Shown here piece by piece: positions 1 through 4,589 of a stretch of DNA of 6,502 nt (position 1 is its first letter; each line of letters starts with the position of its first letter). The notes under the pieces are model-generated. The model was not told the origin of the DNA. It did not search any database and was given only the letters and a program-made list of their open reading frames with translations. The DNA is from Methanomicrobiales archaeon (GTDB taxonomy: Archaea > Halobacteriota > Methanomicrobia > Methanomicrobiales > JACTUA01), in assembly GCA_028678905.1 (NCBI GenBank), contig JAJRCO010000074.1, forward strand, positions 1-6,502. The letters are read 5' to 3'. The translations under genes were made by a program, and so were the position numbers.

Positions 1-117
1 CGAGGGATCATAGCTGGTATCAGGATCCGTGAAAATGATCACTCCACTACTGTCGGACATATCAAGACTGCTCAAAAATTCGCAGAGATCTCGCGATTTC
101 CGAGTTGCGGAGAATAG
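1..117 (+). CDS. 3' end of an unidentified gene (partial)
   Basis: A frame open from the first base ends at TAG 115-117 and gives 38 residues, starting RGIIAGIRIREN and ending SRFPSCGE. It is mildly basic and looks like the C-terminus of a soluble protein. No start is visible, so the gene begins outside the window. It lies on the same strand as the following gene train, but a 60-base AT-rich gap with TATA-like sequence separates it from the next start, so it probably belongs to an upstream transcript. No family is recognised. Support is limited to an uninterrupted frame with ordinary codon use. Chance openness over 38 codons cannot be excluded. Confidence 0.45.
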   Translation, partial: RGIIAGIRIRENDHSTTVGHIKTAQKFAEISRFPSCGE

Positions 118-147
118 GTAATGCTTCCGACATCAAATCTTAGAGAC

Positions 148-168
148 CTATAAGGATTATAATATAAT
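148..168 (+). promoter_or_regulatory. putative TATA-box promoter for the plus-strand gene train
   Basis: CTATAAGG at 148-155 and TTATAATATAAT at 158-168 form the most TATA-like stretch at the head of the train. A box at 148-155 would place an archaeal transcription start about 25-28 bases downstream, close to the ATG at 178. That fits a leaderless mRNA and would explain why the only purine-rich motif (GAGGT, 173-177) abuts the ATG too closely to act as a normal ribosome binding site. No strong TATA box is seen between the genes that follow until about 2754. Confidence 0.45.
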
Positions 169-177
169 CCCTGAGGT

Positions 178-483
178 ATGATAGACGAGATCGGATCTTT
201 TTTGTCAGTATCGATCGATGGATACCGTCTGGTAGGATTCTGGTTAATGACCGGACTCTGTGTGCGCCCCGTAGTTCTCTCCGAAGAGGTATATTGGTGG
301 TTAGTGGAACGAAAATTCCGCCATCGAGTACGCTCAATAGATGAGGTTCTCCGGATCGAGATGCCCAAAATGATCGAAGAGATTGGTGAGGGTCAGCCGA
401 AACCGACGGTAAGACAGTATCTTGATGAAGGTCCTATTCATGTCAGTACAATGCACCCCCGCCGGGAACATATCCGACGGTGA
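178..483 (+). CDS. small putative DNA-binding (ribbon-helix-helix/VapB-like) protein
   Basis: This is a 101-residue frame. Residues from about 31 on (VVLSEEVYWWLVERK, then RSIDEVLRIEM) have the look of antitoxin or SeqA-type ribbon-helix-helix proteins: a short beta strand, 'SEEVY' opening helix 1, then 'S-DEVLR' opening helix 2. This is pattern recognition, not a search result. The ATG at 178 fits a leaderless transcript from the TATA box at about 148. ATG 247 is an alternative start that would leave 78 residues beginning MTGLCVRP and keep the whole RHH-like part. The C-terminal tail is polar and overlaps the likely start of the next gene. No toxin partner is recognisable beside it. As the first gene of the train, an autoregulatory role is conceivable, but that is inference. 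Confidence 0.55.
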   Translation: MIDEIGSFLSVSIDGYRLVGFWLMTGLCVRPVVLSEEVYWWLVERKFRHRVRSIDEVLRIEMPKMIEEIGEGQPKPTVRQYLDEGPIHVSTMHPRREHIRR

Positions 484-730
484 TGGAAAAAATGAGATTG
501 CCCGCCGTCGTCAAAACAGACAGGCAACCTCGAAAAACCGGATGAGACATAAGAATATAAACTCTCCTGAGGGGGGAGTCCATCGCATAACCCATCCTGC
601 ATGTTATGCGTGCGGATCCCTGATGATACTTTTGAATGACGGGCTTCTCTGCCCGGCGTGTGGACGCTTTGCACCGGCAAGCGGTGGATGGAAACGAGAC
701 CATGCGAAGATCGTAAAGGGGGCGGCTTGA
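440..730 (+). CDS. small zinc-ribbon protein, unknown function
   Basis: A four-cysteine zinc ribbon is clear: CYACG at residues 55-59 and CPACG at 71-75, spaced by a hydrophobic turn (LMILLNDGLL). The rest is basic and polar. The start is uncertain. ATG 440 has GAAGGT (427-432) eight bases upstream and gives 96 residues, with an Arg/Gln-rich head and a 44-base overlap with the preceding gene. ATG 542 gives 62 residues but lacks a ribosome binding site. If 542 is right, a 20-codon reading frame at 483-545 would bridge the gap, joined by TGATG and ATGA overlaps. The gene ends in TTGATG, overlapping the next start by one base. Zinc ribbons of this kind mediate nucleic-acid or protein contacts, and no specific role can be assigned. 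Confidence 0.65.
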   Translation: MSVQCTPAGNISDGDGKNEIARRRQNRQATSKNRMRHKNINSPEGGVHRITHPACYACGSLMILLNDGLLCPACGRFAPASGGWKRDHAKIVKGAA

Positions 731-999
731 TGATCGCTTCAACCGAACTGATGGTAAAAACAGTCTGGAAGGGTATGGTGATAATTGATAATTATCCGAA
801 TGCTGATGATGCCGCGATTTACCTGAATCCAGATGATTATGCCCTCGTTAAAAATTATTATGAGGATTTTTTTCAGCAACCGGTTAAGGAAATCCCTGGA
901 GGATTCCGTCAATTTGGAATAAAATTTTTACCAGAATCGAAGATCCCTCCTGGTGAAATGGGGATTGAAGTTCCGATAGGAAAAAGGAGGCAGACCTGA
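730..999 (+). CDS. hypothetical protein, 89 aa
   Basis: The start is fixed by TGATG overlap with the preceding stop and by AAAGGGGG at 715-722. The product is a soluble alpha/beta-looking protein without cysteines. An acidic and aromatic middle (DDAAIYLNPDDYALVKNYY) is followed by a Pro/Gly-rich stretch (FGIKFLPESKIPPGEMGIE) and a basic tail. No family is recognised. It sits in the coupled train and shares its last base with the next ATG, so it is probably made in step with its neighbours. Confidence 0.7.
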   Translation: MIASTELMVKTVWKGMVIIDNYPNADDAAIYLNPDDYALVKNYYEDFFQQPVKEIPGGFRQFGIKFLPESKIPPGEMGIEVPIGKRRQT

Positions 1000-1199
1000 T
1001 GCCAGCCCTGATCGTTCGATGGGACCACCAGAACGGACAGTCAGGTGGTATCAAAACCAGGGAGTACCCGATCGATACTACCCTGAAAATCCAGACCTCC
1101 AGACAGGGGTATGCAACACTTTTACGAATGGATCGCGGGCTCTGGCTGCAGGAACTCACGACACCAGGTGAAATTTTCATTCAGACGAGGGTGTTTTGA
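999..1199 (+). CDS. hypothetical protein, 66 aa
   Basis: A strong ribosome binding site, AAGGAGG at 984-990, lies eight bases before the ATG, and the start overlaps the previous TGA by one base (TGATG). The 66-residue product (begins MPALIVRWDHQNG, ends EIFIQTRVF) alternates hydrophobic and polar residues as in a small beta-barrel or beta-sandwich. It has no cysteine, signal or membrane segment. No family is recognised. Its stop again forms TGATG with the following zinc-ribbon gene. Confidence 0.7.
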   Translation: MPALIVRWDHQNGQSGGIKTREYPIDTTLKIQTSRQGYATLLRMDRGLWLQELTTPGEIFIQTRVF

Positions 1200-1348
1200 T
1201 GCCGGTTCTTCGTTGCAACTGTGGCCTATACTATTGGAACCTCCAGGGAATTTTCCCGAAAACGTGCACTGAGTGTGGAGCTCCCTTGCCGAAGTACTCC
1301 CCTGCGCGGGAGATCGCAGCGGATGCACAGGAGGAGATCTCATGGTAA
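1199..1348 (+). CDS. mini zinc-ribbon protein, 49 aa
   Basis: The ATG overlaps the preceding TGA (TGATG) and is preceded by GAGGGTG at 1187-1193. The 49-residue product has CNCG at 6-9 and CTECG at 23-27 separated by an aromatic stretch (LYYWNLQGIFPKT), which is the spacing of a rubredoxin-like or zinc-ribbon knuckle pair, although the first pair is CxC rather than CxxC. An acidic tail follows. It is short enough to be missed by length-limited gene calling, but the overlaps on both sides, the ribosome binding site and the metal-ligand pattern all support it. The function is unknown. Confidence 0.65.
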   Translation: MPVLRCNCGLYYWNLQGIFPKTCTECGAPLPKYSPAREIAADAQEEISW

Positions 1349-1608
1349 CCTGTCCGAAAACTGGAGGCCCCTGCCGGCATTGCTCATATGAGATTCTGAA
1401 GACAGTGACCCGGACCGGTGACAGCGTGAAAGGGATCCGGAGAACCGTGAACGTGCAGAAACTTGGAGTGTTCTGCAATAACAACGGAAGAAAATTTGTT
1501 CACCAGATGAATGAATGTCCGATCCCTGAAGCTCTCGCGGTCCCGCTCGTGCCGTATGAACCCTCCCCGCTTGAATGGATGCAGATCAAGGCAATGAGGC
1601 GGTCCTGA
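1342..1608 (+). CDS. Cys-rich putative metal-binding protein, 88 aa
   Basis: The start ATG 1342 sits inside the end of the previous gene (seven-base overlap) after AGGAGGAG at 1329-1336. Cysteines are at residues 4, 11, 14, 45 and 59: an N-terminal C-x6-C-x2-C cluster (CPKTGGPCRHC), then FCNNNGRKF and a late MNECP. The C-terminal third is Pro-rich with a PLEWMQIKAMRR helix. The cysteine arrangement suggests a structural zinc site. No family is recognised. It ends in TGATG with the next gene. Confidence 0.7.
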   Translation: MVTCPKTGGPCRHCSYEILKTVTRTGDSVKGIRRTVNVQKLGVFCNNNGRKFVHQMNECPIPEALAVPLVPYEPSPLEWMQIKAMRRS

Positions 1609-1766
1609 TGAAGGCTTACGAGGTGGGGTGGGAGGCTCCCTTCAATGATATCTATGTCAGTTCGTGGGATACGAATATTGAAGCCGCTCAAGAAACCGAT
1701 CGCCTGAACAATAGGTATAATGGTGGATTTTACATTAAAAGGAACCCAGACGGGGAGGGGTCCTGA
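1608..1766 (+). CDS. hypothetical protein, 52 aa
   Basis: The start is set by the TGATG overlap and GAGGCGG at 1596-1602. The 52-residue acidic product begins MKAYEVGWEAPFNDIYV and contains an Asn/Gly-rich turn (NNRYNGGFYIKRN). It looks like a small soluble alpha/beta fold. There are no metal-ligand cysteines or membrane segments. The function is unknown; its support is the frame, the ribosome binding site and coupling to genes on both sides. Confidence 0.6.
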   Translation: MKAYEVGWEAPFNDIYVSSWDTNIEAAQETDRLNNRYNGGFYIKRNPDGEGS

Positions 1767-2008
1767 TGGTCAAGCTCACTATTCTTTCTCGTGTCCTTGA
1801 GGAGGGTCATGTCGTTGATTTCGATGAGAAAATAACCAGGATAAAAAAGGCGGATCTTGCGGGGGCGACAATCGATCGATATTCACGGGAGATCGGATGC
1901 GGAGAACTTATTATTACTCTCAAAGATGGGAGGAAAATTCACGTCCTTCCTGGTGAGGATCTTGAGTTTTACCTCCACAGAGATGAACAGCCAAGGGGGA
2001 ATCACTGA
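1766..2008 (+). CDS. hypothetical protein, 80 aa
   Basis: The ATG overlaps the preceding TGA and follows GGGGAGGGG at 1752-1760. The product starts MVKLTILSRVLEEGHVVDFDEKITRI. It shows beta-strand alternation with a central turn (YSREIGCGELIITLKDGRKIHVLPG), suggesting a small beta-rich domain, and ends in a polar tail. It has a single cysteine and no membrane segment. No family is recognised. It ends in TGATG with the 11-cysteine gene. Confidence 0.7.
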   Translation: MVKLTILSRVLEEGHVVDFDEKITRIKKADLAGATIDRYSREIGCGELIITLKDGRKIHVLPGEDLEFYLHRDEQPRGNH

Positions 2009-2271
2009 TGGGTCCCCAAGGAGTACACTGCGAGAGCCCCAGCCTCAAGAAGTGCAAGCGCGAGGGCTGCCAGGACCTCAAACGAGGAACGACATGCGGA
2101 GGAAGGATCGGATGGCTGTGTCAGCTGACTGATCGGATCCCGGGAAAGATGGACGAGTGCCCGAAGGATCATGGAAGACATTGCCCGAAACTGCAGGGAT
2201 GCCCCCTTCTCCGGACCGGCATGTCTTGCAGCCGATGCATGATGCGGGTGAATTTTGCGGGGTGCGCGTGA
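2008..2271 (+). CDS. extremely Cys-rich small protein, 87 aa
   Basis: The product has eleven cysteines in 87 residues (positions 8, 16, 21, 30, 38, 51, 59, 65, 74, 77 and 86) plus His 7, 55 and 58, in a basic background. They are spread along the whole chain rather than in one finger, so it could bind several zinc ions or an Fe-S cluster, or be disulphide-rich if exported. No signal peptide is visible, which favours metal binding in the cytoplasm. AAGGGGGA (1993-2000) precedes the ATG and TGATG overlaps occur at both ends. No known family is recognised; the pattern is not a simple tandem repeat. Confidence 0.65.
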   Translation: MGPQGVHCESPSLKKCKREGCQDLKRGTTCGGRIGWLCQLTDRIPGKMDECPKDHGRHCPKLQGCPLLRTGMSCSRCMMRVNFAGCA

Positions 2272-2375
2272 TGAGATCCCTTCTTTGGTTTTCAGTGTCT
2301 TTGCTCACCCTCGGCACGATTTTTGGAGCACTGATCGCGGCCCTGGTCATGGGAACATTAGGCGGGGTGTGCTGA
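2271..2375 (+). CDS. single-span membrane miniprotein, 34 aa
   Basis: This is a 34-codon gene between two TGATG overlaps. After MRS the chain is almost wholly hydrophobic (LLWFSVSLLTLGTIFGALIA, continuing to about residue 28) and ends in GGVC, which is one membrane helix with an Arg near the N-terminus and small-residue (G/A) faces that could pack helices. A GGGGTG run lies upstream inside the preceding gene. It is too short for automatic detection, but the coupling on both sides and the uninterrupted hydrophobic segment make it credible. Possible roles such as a membrane anchor, small toxin or holin-like peptide are speculative. Confidence 0.55.
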   Translation: MRSLLWFSVSLLTLGTIFGALIAALVMGTLGGVC

Positions 2376-2569
2376 TGCAGATCCTAATCAGCGATGAAAG
2401 GGGACAACTCAAACGTGTCAAGTGCCCTCGAAAATTCATTCCTCCCCTCTCACTTGACGTATGCAAGAAATGCCGATGGCATGTAAGTATCCAGCTTCCT
2501 CCGATAGGTCCGGCTTATGTTGTCTGCCATCTTGAAGGCGAATGGTATAATGCGGAGCTGATACCATGA
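2375..2569 (+). CDS. small zinc-finger-like protein, 64 aa
   Basis: The ATG overlaps the preceding TGA and follows GGGGTG at 2364-2369. Cysteines at 17, 30, 33 and 51, with His 36 and 52, give a CP-x11-CKKCRWH-x14-CH arrangement consistent with one zinc site. The second half (IGPAYVVCHLEGEWYNAELIP) looks like beta strands. No family is recognised. It ends in an ATGA overlap with the next Cys-rich gene. Confidence 0.7.
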   Translation: MQILISDERGQLKRVKCPRKFIPPLSLDVCKKCRWHVSIQLPPIGPAYVVCHLEGEWYNAELIP

Positions 2570-2760
2570 CAGACGGTTCCTGTTTCTTCTGTGAGGACTA
2601 CACCAAGTGCCAGAAAATCAAGACTGCCTGGACCGGGGCCCTGTTCACGTGCCCTCCAGGTGTACCTATCGAGCAGCACCGGAAAAAGGTCCTGGATGAG
2701 CTGAGAAGGACCTGCCAAGCTGAAAAAAAAGGGAAAATCGGTAAAATGGAGGATTTATAA
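2566..2760 (+). CDS. Cys-rich small protein, 64 aa
   Basis: The start lies in an ATGA overlap with the previous gene. Residues 6-15 hold CFFC and a third cysteine (C6, C9, C15), with C29 (FTCPPG) completing a plausible four-ligand zinc site. The C-terminal half is a charged helix (EQHRKKVLDELRRTCQ) ending in a Lys-rich tail. This N-terminal metal knuckle plus basic helix would suit nucleic-acid binding, but that is inference. The gene ends two bases before the next ATG. Confidence 0.65.
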   Translation: MTDGSCFFCEDYTKCQKIKTAWTGALFTCPPGVPIEQHRKKVLDELRRTCQAEKKGKIGKMEDL

Positions 2761-2762
2761 AA

Positions 2763-3107
2763 ATGCAATTTCCTTTAGATCATGCGATCCCGGGCCTGAT
2801 CTCGATACTTGAATCCGGGTTCAATTCTTTGAGATCTGATTTTCCGGAACCGGACACCCTTATTCCGGTTCCGGCCCCCCCCAATTCCGGAACCGGATAC
2901 CCCCCTTTCCGGTTCCGGATATCCCCCTTTCCGGAACCGGGGCCGGTTCCGGGGCCGGTTCCGGTACCAGTACCTATAGCTACGAGCTTTTCGCTTTCTC
3001 TCTCTCTCTCTCTCTCTCAGTATCGAAATTCCGGAACCGGGCCCGGAACCGGGCCCGGAACCGGATATGTATACGTAAATCGAATTGGGGTGCCATCATG
3101 GGGTTAG
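2763..3107 (+). CDS. low-complexity Pro/Gly-rich frame carrying the CCGG repeat array
   Basis: This frame starts nine bases after GGAGGA (2748-2753) and two bases after the preceding stop. It overlaps the next gene by ten bases, so its position fits the coupled train. Residues 1-28 (MQFPLDHAIPGLISILESG and on) look like normal protein. The remainder is dictated by the repeats: FPEPGPVPGPVP, then a Ser-Leu run from the TC tract, then GTGPGTGPGTG. The repeats contain no stop in any frame, so openness alone is weak evidence of coding, and the 22-base spacing of the left repeats does not keep frame. Either a small protein has had its C-terminus overrun by a cis-acting DNA array, or only the N-terminal part matters. 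The TTTATAAA at 2754-2761 could be a promoter box. Confidence 0.45.
   Translation: MQFPLDHAIPGLISILESGFNSLRSDFPEPDTLIPVPAPPNSGTGYPPFRFRISPFPEPGPVPGPVPVPVPIATSFSLSLSLSLSQYRNSGTGPGTGPGTGYVYVNRIGVPSWG
2844..3064. repeat. array of ten CCGGAACCGG elements in both orientations
   Basis: Ten perfect 10-mers are present. CCGGAACCGG starts at 2844, 2887, 2931, 3031, 3043 and 3055. Its reverse complement CCGGTTCCGG starts at 2865, 2909, 2943 and 2955. The first five alternate orientation at 21-22-base steps, close to two DNA turns. The rest are packed at 12-base steps with GG or GC between. The blocks 2931-2964 and 3031-3064 are inverted copies (about 30 of 34 positions pair) around a 66-base centre and could extrude as a cruciform. 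Spacers in the left half are C-rich and T-ended. The regular phasing suggests a multi-site protein-binding array (iteron, centromere or operator). No AT-rich unwinding element is obvious inside it. Confidence 0.9.
2997..3018 (+). repeat. (TC)11 dinucleotide tract
   Basis: Eleven uninterrupted TC units form a pure pyrimidine strand in the centre of the inverted CCGG blocks. In frame it encodes alternating Ser and Leu. Such tracts slip easily and can adopt triplex structure, so the unit number may vary between isolates. A change not divisible by three bases would shift the surrounding frame. Confidence 0.9.
3066..3077. promoter_or_regulatory. putative operator TATGTATACGTA upstream of the 3098 gene
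   Basis: This differs by one base from the perfect palindrome TATGTATACATA found before the two zinc-ribbon paralogues at 4590 and 6336. It begins two bases after the last CCGGAACCGG unit and is centred about 26 bases before ATG 3098, at archaeal TATA-box distance. The core GTATAC was noticed nowhere else in the window except at the other such sites. Confidence 0.5.
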
Positions 3108-3514
3108 ATGATCACGTCCATTTCAGAATATCGAAATGGGAAAGATCGATTTTGAAAAAATATCGATGGGATGCCAGTGTAATTTTCCGTCAGGCATTCT
3201 TGAAAAAATATCGTGAAGCTGTGAACGACCCAGTCATGATTATTAGTGATGGTGAGTCAGGGCCGGCAGCGATTTATATTCAGGCATGGAATCGCATCAT
3301 GCCAGCATTCAGTTCGATACTTTCCAAAGAAGATTTTCTCATGTTAAAAAATTCCGAGGAGAAATTAGAGGATTTAAAACGGGTCATTTCATTGCAGCTT
3401 CTGAAACCGATCGAGATTCAACATTTGGGTGTGTTTCTTCAGGGGGGAAATCTTTCCGAAAGAATTCTGATAAATGGCGTTGATGAACATTTGCGAGAGG
3501 AGGTGAATTCGTGA
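3098..3514 (+). CDS. putative DNA-binding regulator, 138 aa
   Basis: ATG 3098 follows GGGGTG (3087-3092) and overlaps the preceding frame by ten bases. The protein is highly charged. It opens MGLDDHVHFRISKWERSILK, a short beta strand (VHFRIS) followed by helices rich in Lys, Arg and aromatic residues, reminiscent of a ribbon-helix-helix N-terminus. A longer helical part follows (SKEDFLMLKNSEEKLEDLKR), with a C-terminal segment FLQGGNLSERILINGVDEHL. There are no cysteines. The assignment is tentative. Context adds weight: it lies directly after the ten-copy CCGG array and a palindromic operator, and directly before a CcdA-like gene, as expected for an autoregulator, partition or copy-control protein. 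It could also be an unrelated helical protein. Confidence 0.65.
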   Translation: MGLDDHVHFRISKWERSILKKYRWDASVIFRQAFLKKYREAVNDPVMIISDGESGPAAIYIQAWNRIMPAFSSILSKEDFLMLKNSEEKLEDLKRVISLQLLKPIEIQHLGVFLQGGNLSERILINGVDEHLREEVNS

Positions 3515-3678
3515 AGAAGGATGATGAAGTCGATATCTTTTTCGATCTTCCAAAGGAGTTAGTCGATAAAGCCAGAGCCGCTGGTATCGATATCGAGGCA
3601 TTCTGTAAGGAAGCGCTACAGGATGAAATATACCGGTGTATTCTTAAAGAGGCCGAAGAAAATCGGAAACGAAGATGA
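3511..3678 (+). CDS. CcdA-antitoxin-like small DNA-binding protein, 55 aa
   Basis: The start is GTG 3511, overlapping the preceding TGA (GTGA), behind the best ribosome binding site in the window, AGGAGGTGA at 3498-3506. The product has the layout of the N-terminal ribbon-helix-helix part of CcdA-type antitoxins: a strand (VDIFFDLP), helix 1 (KELVDKARAAG), a turn with IDIEAFC, then helix 2 and a charged tail (EEAENRKRR is approximated by EEAEENRKRR at the end). It is shorter than classical CcdA (about 70 residues) and stops before the usual toxin-binding tail. The following gene is a 43-residue basic protein that does not resemble CcdB. It may therefore be a DNA-binding repressor rather than half of a toxin-antitoxin pair. 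Confidence 0.7.
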   Translation: MKKDDEVDIFFDLPKELVDKARAAGIDIEAFCKEALQDEIYRCILKEAEENRKRR

Positions 3679-3806
3679 CCGGCACGAAGCGCGGAACCCC
3701 CTCCTCCATCCGACAACTGAGAGGGAAAAGGAACAAGGCCACAAGGCGTCAGGTCGAACGAATGCGCAGGGTCTATGGGGTTGATCTGCAGGTGGACCAG
3801 GCATGA
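3675..3806 (+). CDS. basic miniprotein, 43 aa
   Basis: The ATG lies in an ATGA overlap with the CcdA-like gene, and its stop forms another ATGA with the next gene. The 43-residue product is very basic (SSIRQLRGKRNKATRRQVER), then ends in a short hydrophobic/acidic tail (VYGVDLQVDQA). The first part should be a helix with a positive face, which suits nucleic-acid binding. No clear ribosome binding site precedes it, so translation would rely on coupling. It sits where a toxin would be expected after an antitoxin but has no toxin-like features. No family is recognised. Confidence 0.55.
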   Translation: MTGTKRGTPSSIRQLRGKRNKATRRQVERMRRVYGVDLQVDQA

Positions 3807-4147
3807 GTACTCCCCTGCTTATGGACTCTGGTATTGTAACCTGCGATTGCGTGGCCGCTGAAGCCAATTTCCTGATGTATATGAGGCATGGCTGCCGGTT
3901 CTCACGCTGGGTCCGTATCGGCTCCAGAATCAAGCCTGTGGAGGCATACGGGGCACCCTATGGGACCGTGGTATGCACCAAGCCAGAGCGTCCCCGGGCA
4001 GGCCTCTGTCCCTTTCAATCGATATCCTTCCTCATGCGGGACATGGAGACCAGGACCGCGAATCAGCGGGCCAGGGAGCGCCTGCAGGCAATGGAAGATT
4101 CTGTCCGGAAGCTGAGGGCAGAGAAAGGGATCCAGGGGCATCTATGA
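3803..4147 (+). CDS. hypothetical protein with CxC motif and C-terminal helix, 114 aa
   Basis: The start sits in an ATGA overlap behind AGGTGG (3790-3795). Cysteines occur at 14, 16, 31, 58 and 69 (IVTCDC, HGC, VVCTK, GLCPF), a possible metal site. The last 35 residues (MRDMETRTANQRARERLQAM and on) form a charged helix likely to be coiled coil. Codon third positions are GC-rich compared with the genes after 5100. There is no membrane segment or signal peptide. No family is recognised. It overlaps the next gene by ATGA. Confidence 0.7.
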   Translation: MSTPLLMDSGIVTCDCVAAEANFLMYMRHGCRFSRWVRIGSRIKPVEAYGAPYGTVVCTKPERPRAGLCPFQSISFLMRDMETRTANQRARERLQAMEDSVRKLRAEKGIQGHL

Positions 4148-4449
4148 ATGGAGGGGAACGTTTCCTCCTGCGCATAAGGTCAAATGTGAGGACCTTCTCA
4201 GCGGGTGAAAAACCACCCTCGGAAGAGCTCTCAAGACTGATGCTGGCCTATCTCAAAGCGGAGGGAGCCGAGAAAGTCATTTGTCCCCGACCCTATTTCC
4301 CTCCGATTCCTATCATGAGATGCGCATATTGTCTCTTCCTATCGGGGGCAAAAACTCCCTTCTTATTCCGAAAACCGATCATCCTCTGCTGTTGGGGAAA
4401 CAAAATTCAGGAATGTCAATGTCTTCCAGAATACAGAGAGGACTCATGA
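4144..4449 (+). CDS. Cys-rich hypothetical protein, 101 aa
   Basis: ATG 4144 overlaps the previous TGA, with only a weak AGGGGC upstream. An N-terminal basic and helical part (GERFLLRIRSNVR, then PSEELSRLMLAYLKAEGAEK) is followed by a cysteine-rich C-terminal half with cysteines at 47, 60, 63, 82, 83, 91 and 93, including RCAYCLF, ILCCWG and ECQCLP. This could hold one or two zinc ions. The moderately hydrophobic stretch around 64-84 is interrupted by Lys and Arg and is not a convincing membrane helix. No family is recognised. Confidence 0.65.
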   Translation: MNGGERFLLRIRSNVRTFSAGEKPPSEELSRLMLAYLKAEGAEKVICPRPYFPPIPIMRCAYCLFLSGAKTPFLFRKPIILCCWGNKIQECQCLPEYREDS

Positions 4450-4577
4450 TGATCATTCATCCTGACGATCAGGTCCTTGATTATTTTGTTTACCTGGCAA
4501 GGACCGAACGCGCCCGAGGGGATATCGATACTGGCAGTATCGAATCAGAAAATCCCTTTGATTTTATGTATACATAA
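4446..4577 (+). CDS. acidic miniprotein, 43 aa
   Basis: The start lies in an ATGA overlap behind GAGAGGA (4436-4442). A second in-frame ATG at 4449 is possible. The product begins MMIIHPDDQVLDYFVYLART and becomes acidic and polar, ending FDFMYT. The final codons and the TAA coincide with the 18-base palindrome at 4562-4579, so the operator for the next gene is embedded in this gene's end. There are no cysteines. The function is unknown. Confidence 0.55.
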   Translation: MMIIHPDDQVLDYFVYLARTERARGDIDTGSIESENPFDFMYT

Positions 4578-4579
4578 AA
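4562..4579. promoter_or_regulatory. 18-bp palindromic operator before the 4590 zinc-ribbon gene
   Basis: TTTTATGTATACATAAAA is a perfect 18-base palindrome centred about 20 bases before ATG 4590. The core TATGTATACATA recurs before the inverted paralogue at 6336 and, with one change, before 3098. Its AT-rich left half resembles a TATA box, so a bound dimer could block TBP. It overlaps the stop of the preceding gene, marking an internal promoter in the train. Confidence 0.7.
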
Positions 4580-4589
4580 AAGGTCCACT

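Noticed and set aside
72..368. Minus-strand frame of 98 codons opposite the first gene
   Set aside because: Its product is rich in Arg, Thr and Ser without a plausible fold, it has no ribosome binding site, and it runs against the plus-strand promoter and gene.
2811..2832. tRNA T-arm-like motif GGGTTCAATTC
   Set aside because: The flanking bases do not form a T-stem, and no acceptor, D or anticodon arms can be folded around it.
2844..3064. CRISPR array
   Set aside because: Units are only 10 bases, occur in both orientations, and spacers are 2-12 bases of low complexity, unlike CRISPR repeats.
3616..3933. Minus-strand 105-codon frame
   Set aside because: It is antisense to three coupled plus-strand genes and its sequence has no recognisable protein character.
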